Assembly: GCA_032209605.1 (NCBI GenBank)
Contig: JASFXZ010000033.1
Location: 3,527,001 to 3,591,000 of the forward strand
Direction of reading: 5' to 3'
DNA length: 64,000 nucleotides
Source: Mactromeris polynyma
Lineage: Eukaryota; Mollusca; Bivalvia; Venerida; Mactridae
The translations under genes and the position numbers were made by a program. The notes beneath the pieces were generated by a model that saw nothing but the letters and a program-made list of their open reading frames with translations, had not been told where the DNA came from and did no database searches. This document shows, piece after piece, positions 60,698-64,000 of this stretch (its first letter is position 1; each line of letters opens with the position of its first letter).

Positions 60698-61306
60698 TGT
60701 ATGGTGTTTTCAGTTTCTTGTGATAAAGAACAAGAATATTGTACCAACGAGAAACCCTAGGACACGTTTGTACGTTTGTAGTATACTAACCATGGTATAT
60801 AGCGAAAATAGTGTTCAAATGGCACGTAAAAGAGCCAACAAGACGGTCACTAAAATATCTCCATACAAATTTATTTTTTTGTGCATAGCCATTGCAAATA
60901 CATTGTCTAGACATTGCCTTGCTCATATGTTCTTAACTTTCCCTCATAATGAATAGTTATATTCATTTGAATATATTATGAATTACATTTTTCTATCCAT
61001 GAATTGTTGGCTACTCAGCATTCTCGAGAGAAATCATAAAACGTTTCCCAATCTTGGAATAATGCTATGTTCTGTAATCTTACTATTGATTCATTGTCTC
61101 TCTCTGTCTCCCTGGAGTATTGTGGTATGTGGCTGGAATTTATTCAAGTTTTAACTTGTTTCATCATACAATTATCTATTTTCCTTTGATGAAATATGAC
61201 AAGTTGATGTCAATTTTGTTACAAATTTTATTTAAAATTGATCTGTGGTTTAAGTACATGTGTTTTTAATATTTCTTGTTTGCAGACATTTTAGCTAAGA
61301 TGTCAG

Positions 61307-61453
61307 ACCAGGGTTGTAAATCTGATTTTGGAGACCAGTCTCAAATCTCAAGCATCTAATTGGTTGTTTCTGAGCACAGTCTTGAAATTGACCAATCATG
61401 TGGCTGCATTCTGAGACTGGTCTCCAAACTCAGTTTATAACCTTGGACCTGGT
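61307..61453. mobile_element. foldback MITE copy 2 (long hairpin)
   Basis: Left ACCAGGGTTGTAAATCTGAT...TTTGGAGACCAGTCTCA pairs with right TGAGACTGGTCTCCAAACTC...TTATAACCTTGGACCTGGT. The arms are about 40 bp with few mismatches around a short loop containing ATTGGTTG / GACCAATC, itself inverted. Confidence 0.85.
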
Positions 61454-63129
61454 ATGAACTTTGATGTATGACAAGGTTGCATGTATACGACCTGATTGAT
61501 TGAATATTTTCAATTTGAACTAATTAAACTCTATTGCAATCAAATGACTGACATCCTTTGTAAGCTTTAAGTAGATTTTCCTGTATTACTCATATTGCCT
61601 GACAATTTATATCTGCTGTATAATTCATCATTCTAATTGGGTTAAGGTTTTTGTCTCAAAATTATCCTCCTTTATGATTAAATATTTGGCTTTGCTGTAA
61701 ATTTGTAAACGGTATGTCAGCCAAGAATTTGTTGTAGCGATGTGTCACCCTTCCCTTGAGGTCAAAGCTTATTTTTACATCTAATGTATTCAATGTTTGA
61801 CAACTTTATCTGATTTTTACATGAGTTTTACGATTTTTGAGTTTTACGATTTTTACGGTTCCGAAACTTAGAAAATCACAACGCATCTTTGGTGTTTGTG
61901 AACTAATGTGTGTCTAGATAGTGAGCATTCTGACAGCTATATGATTCCCAAGGAGAATAACGAATTAAAATTAATGATTTGAAATTCAATGCAAACCATA
62001 TTGCTGGTCAGAGATATAACCTTTATCAATAATTGAAGTATTTTACCGGAGGTGTTTATTTATATATTGACGTTTTATCTATAGGGGTTGAACACTTGTT
62101 GAATATACCCTACTTAGAGTGGAGATAATATCGACCAGCGTGGAGGCATATCTGTTTGAAAGTATTCATTCAGAGACGGATTTTATCTTCAGTCAGATAC
62201 TTTGCTATATGCTCCACAATTTATGGGAGAAAAACCCCTGTTTCTTAGTCCAGTGATTTATAAAGGATTTTAATTTTGAAAATGGAGGGAGCAAATGAAG
62301 TGACAAAGGTAAATTTTTTAAATGTTTATGTCTCAGTTTGTAAAAAATTGGTTTCCTGGCTTTGATGCTTGTTACTACCTGGTACGACTGGTTTGCTGTC
62401 AGGTGTGGTTTTATGCCAGGTTGCGTCTGCTCCTTGTTGGGGAGCAAATTGTGCATTGATTTTCTTTGTTTGTGTGTTAATCAATGATTTTTCAAGGTTA
62501 CAAGTCAATAAAGATTAAAAATGCAGAAGGATTATTGAGCCGCTTGGAGTCTGCTTGATGATAATTGCCGTCTGCTTGTCTGTTGATTGGTCTGAAGGTC
62601 CTTGATTTGATTGGTCTGAAGGTCCTTGATTGTCGTCTGCCAAGATGATGTTTGGCATCAGTTCAGATGTAATCAGTTGTATTTTTATTTACTGAGTCAT
62701 TGAATTGTTGCAGTATTATCTTTGAGTATCTTGACTTTAGTTTTTGCTTTATTGATCTGTTCAAGTGAAGCCATATTTATAACTAAAGCTGTCCAGTGTC
62801 TGACTTAGTTCCCTTGGTTACCAGACGTAACTTGATACGGCGTCTCAAGGTTGAATAGGAAACTTAAGGCAAGTTGTGCATGTGTCATCATGTGATAAAA
62901 CTGTTTTCCTCCTATCACTAAGTCATATAGAATGTTCTATTTCTCCTTTCTTAGTTACATCACTTGCAAGCCATCAATCAGGGGAGATTATTCAAGTTCT
63001 CAAGCTGTTGCTTTAAACAAACCAGATGCTGCAAAATTATAAATGAGAATTTAACCAGGAGCAACATTTCATGTATGATGTATTGAAAGTACGATTACAC
63101 CTTATAATGTCATCTGATTATGTGTTTTA

Positions 63130-63530
63130 GACTGTGTGACTGATTTATTCCTGCTGAACAATTCTTGGACGGGTTTATTTCCCCTGAACCAGTGGACTGT
63201 TTAATTTCCTCTGAACCAGTCCAGGACTGATTATTTCAACTGAACCAGTCTTAAATTGATTTATTTCCCTGAGTTCAGTCTATGACAAGGTTATTTCCCT
63301 GGAACCAGTCTCATGAACCAGTCTATGACTATCAGACTGTTGATTTTCCTTGAATCTGTCTTACATGAGTCCAGTCTAAGACTGGGTTATTTCCCAGAAA
63401 CAGTCTTGAAGTTGTTTACCTCCCCTGAACAGTTCTAAGAATGGTTTATAACCCCAGAACCAGTCTTGGACTTGTCTTTAAATGCACTCATATGGCCATT
63501 CTATGGTTCTATGCCATTTACTCTGTTTCA
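63130..63530 (+). repeat. degenerate repeat around CTGAACCAGTCT
   Basis: About ten diverged units with the core TTATTTCCCCTGAACCAGTC and a following GACTG, spaced roughly 30-50 bp. Confidence 0.7.
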
Positions 63531-64000
63531 AGGAATTTGTTTCTCTAGAACCAAACTATGAGTAAGATGTTGGCAATGTTACCTGCTGTATGTCTGTCAT
63601 ACTCTGCTTACCCAGTCTATCTACATATTTAAGTGGTTTTGTAAACAATCTACTTACTGACAAGATAATCCTGTGGTGCTCTTGTCAATAATTTGTAATA
63701 TGAAATTGTCAGGGTACCCCACAGACTACAGATAACCTTCCATGTTGTATTTGTTAAACTAATGCACCTATCAATATTTTGCCACAGGGACTTATGACAG
63801 TGGATGATTCCAGATAGGTAGGAGTTTGGCAGTCCAAATGACACTGTCACTTGGAAAATAGATTCGGTTCCAGAAGTGGGATTTAGACAACAATGTTTTA
63901 TTCTGCTGAGTGTGCCCCACCCAACCGTAGTTTTGCCATGACAGGCACATATTTAGCATATTAAGATATATACACAATACTGGTACATGGCAGCCATATA

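Larger units (their letters stand above)
29422..64000. other. long stretch with no recognised coding exon
   Basis: Frames here are short, lack family motifs and mostly fall in repeats. Outside the elements listed, several good acceptors occur (for example CTGTTCTCACAG at 38580 and TTTTCTCTACAG at 45868), but none pairs with a donor around a convincing frame. It may be a very long intron of a plus-strand gene starting at 29377 or earlier, or intergenic DNA. Confidence 0.4.

Noticed and set aside
62282..62308. Coding start MEGANEVTK before GTAAAT donor
   Set aside because: Only nine codons with a moderate donor and no promoter or downstream exon; chance is likely.

Overview
This window looks like a piece of an animal nuclear genome, most likely a mollusc and plausibly a bivalve. 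The sequence is AT-rich, coding DNA is sparse and split by long introns with GT-AG splice sites, and there are many minisatellites, small inverted-repeat DNA transposons and tRNA-derived SINEs. There is no sign of bacterial operons, phage or CRISPR. Assignment to a phylum rests on the general style of the repeats and is an inference. Assignment to Metazoa is supported by a well-conserved HTATIP2/TIP30-type gene.

Left part (1-11.8 kb). One gene can be reconstructed with confidence. It is a minus-strand six-exon gene for an HTATIP2 (TIP30/CC3) oxidoreductase of 290 residues. Coding exons are at 11632-11762, 10741-10933, 9120-9227, 7989-8126, 6602-6663 and 4073-4313, and all junctions keep frame. 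Its introns hold a SINE whose 3' part has become a 57-bp tandem array, a 22-bp minisatellite, a 248-bp inverted-repeat element and a possible antisense exon. The 3' end of exon 4, with its splice donor, is tandemly duplicated.

Middle part (11.8-29.4 kb). This stretch is mostly non-coding. It contains a 31-bp minisatellite in which nearly every unit carries the CRE palindrome TGACGTCA, two tRNA-derived SINEs on the minus strand, 27-, 41-, 36- and 16-bp arrays, and fragments of dispersed repeats. Two plus-strand coding candidates lie here: an unrecognised 120-residue protein with a hydrophobic C-terminus (24248-24610), and a possible first exon encoding a mitochondrial-type presequence (about 25990-26214). 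A short candidate coding exon at 29377-29421 has a perfect splice donor.

Right part (29.4-64 kb). I recognise no coding exon here, so it is either a very long intron of a plus-strand gene or intergenic DNA. It is packed with small DNA transposons: hAT-like elements with CAGGG ends, one carrying a decayed BED zinc finger; TA-flanked elements; foldback elements; and a 1.47-kb element whose ends are studded with GTTCATGAAC palindromes. It also holds 47-, 63-, 36- and 30-bp minisatellites. The 47-bp array repeats the nuclear-receptor motif TCAAGGTCA many times.

I found no clear new biological system. The best leads are the two arrays of transcription-factor sites, the duplicated splice donor in the HTATIP2 gene, the palindrome-studded transposon, and the SINE that grew a minisatellite inside itself.
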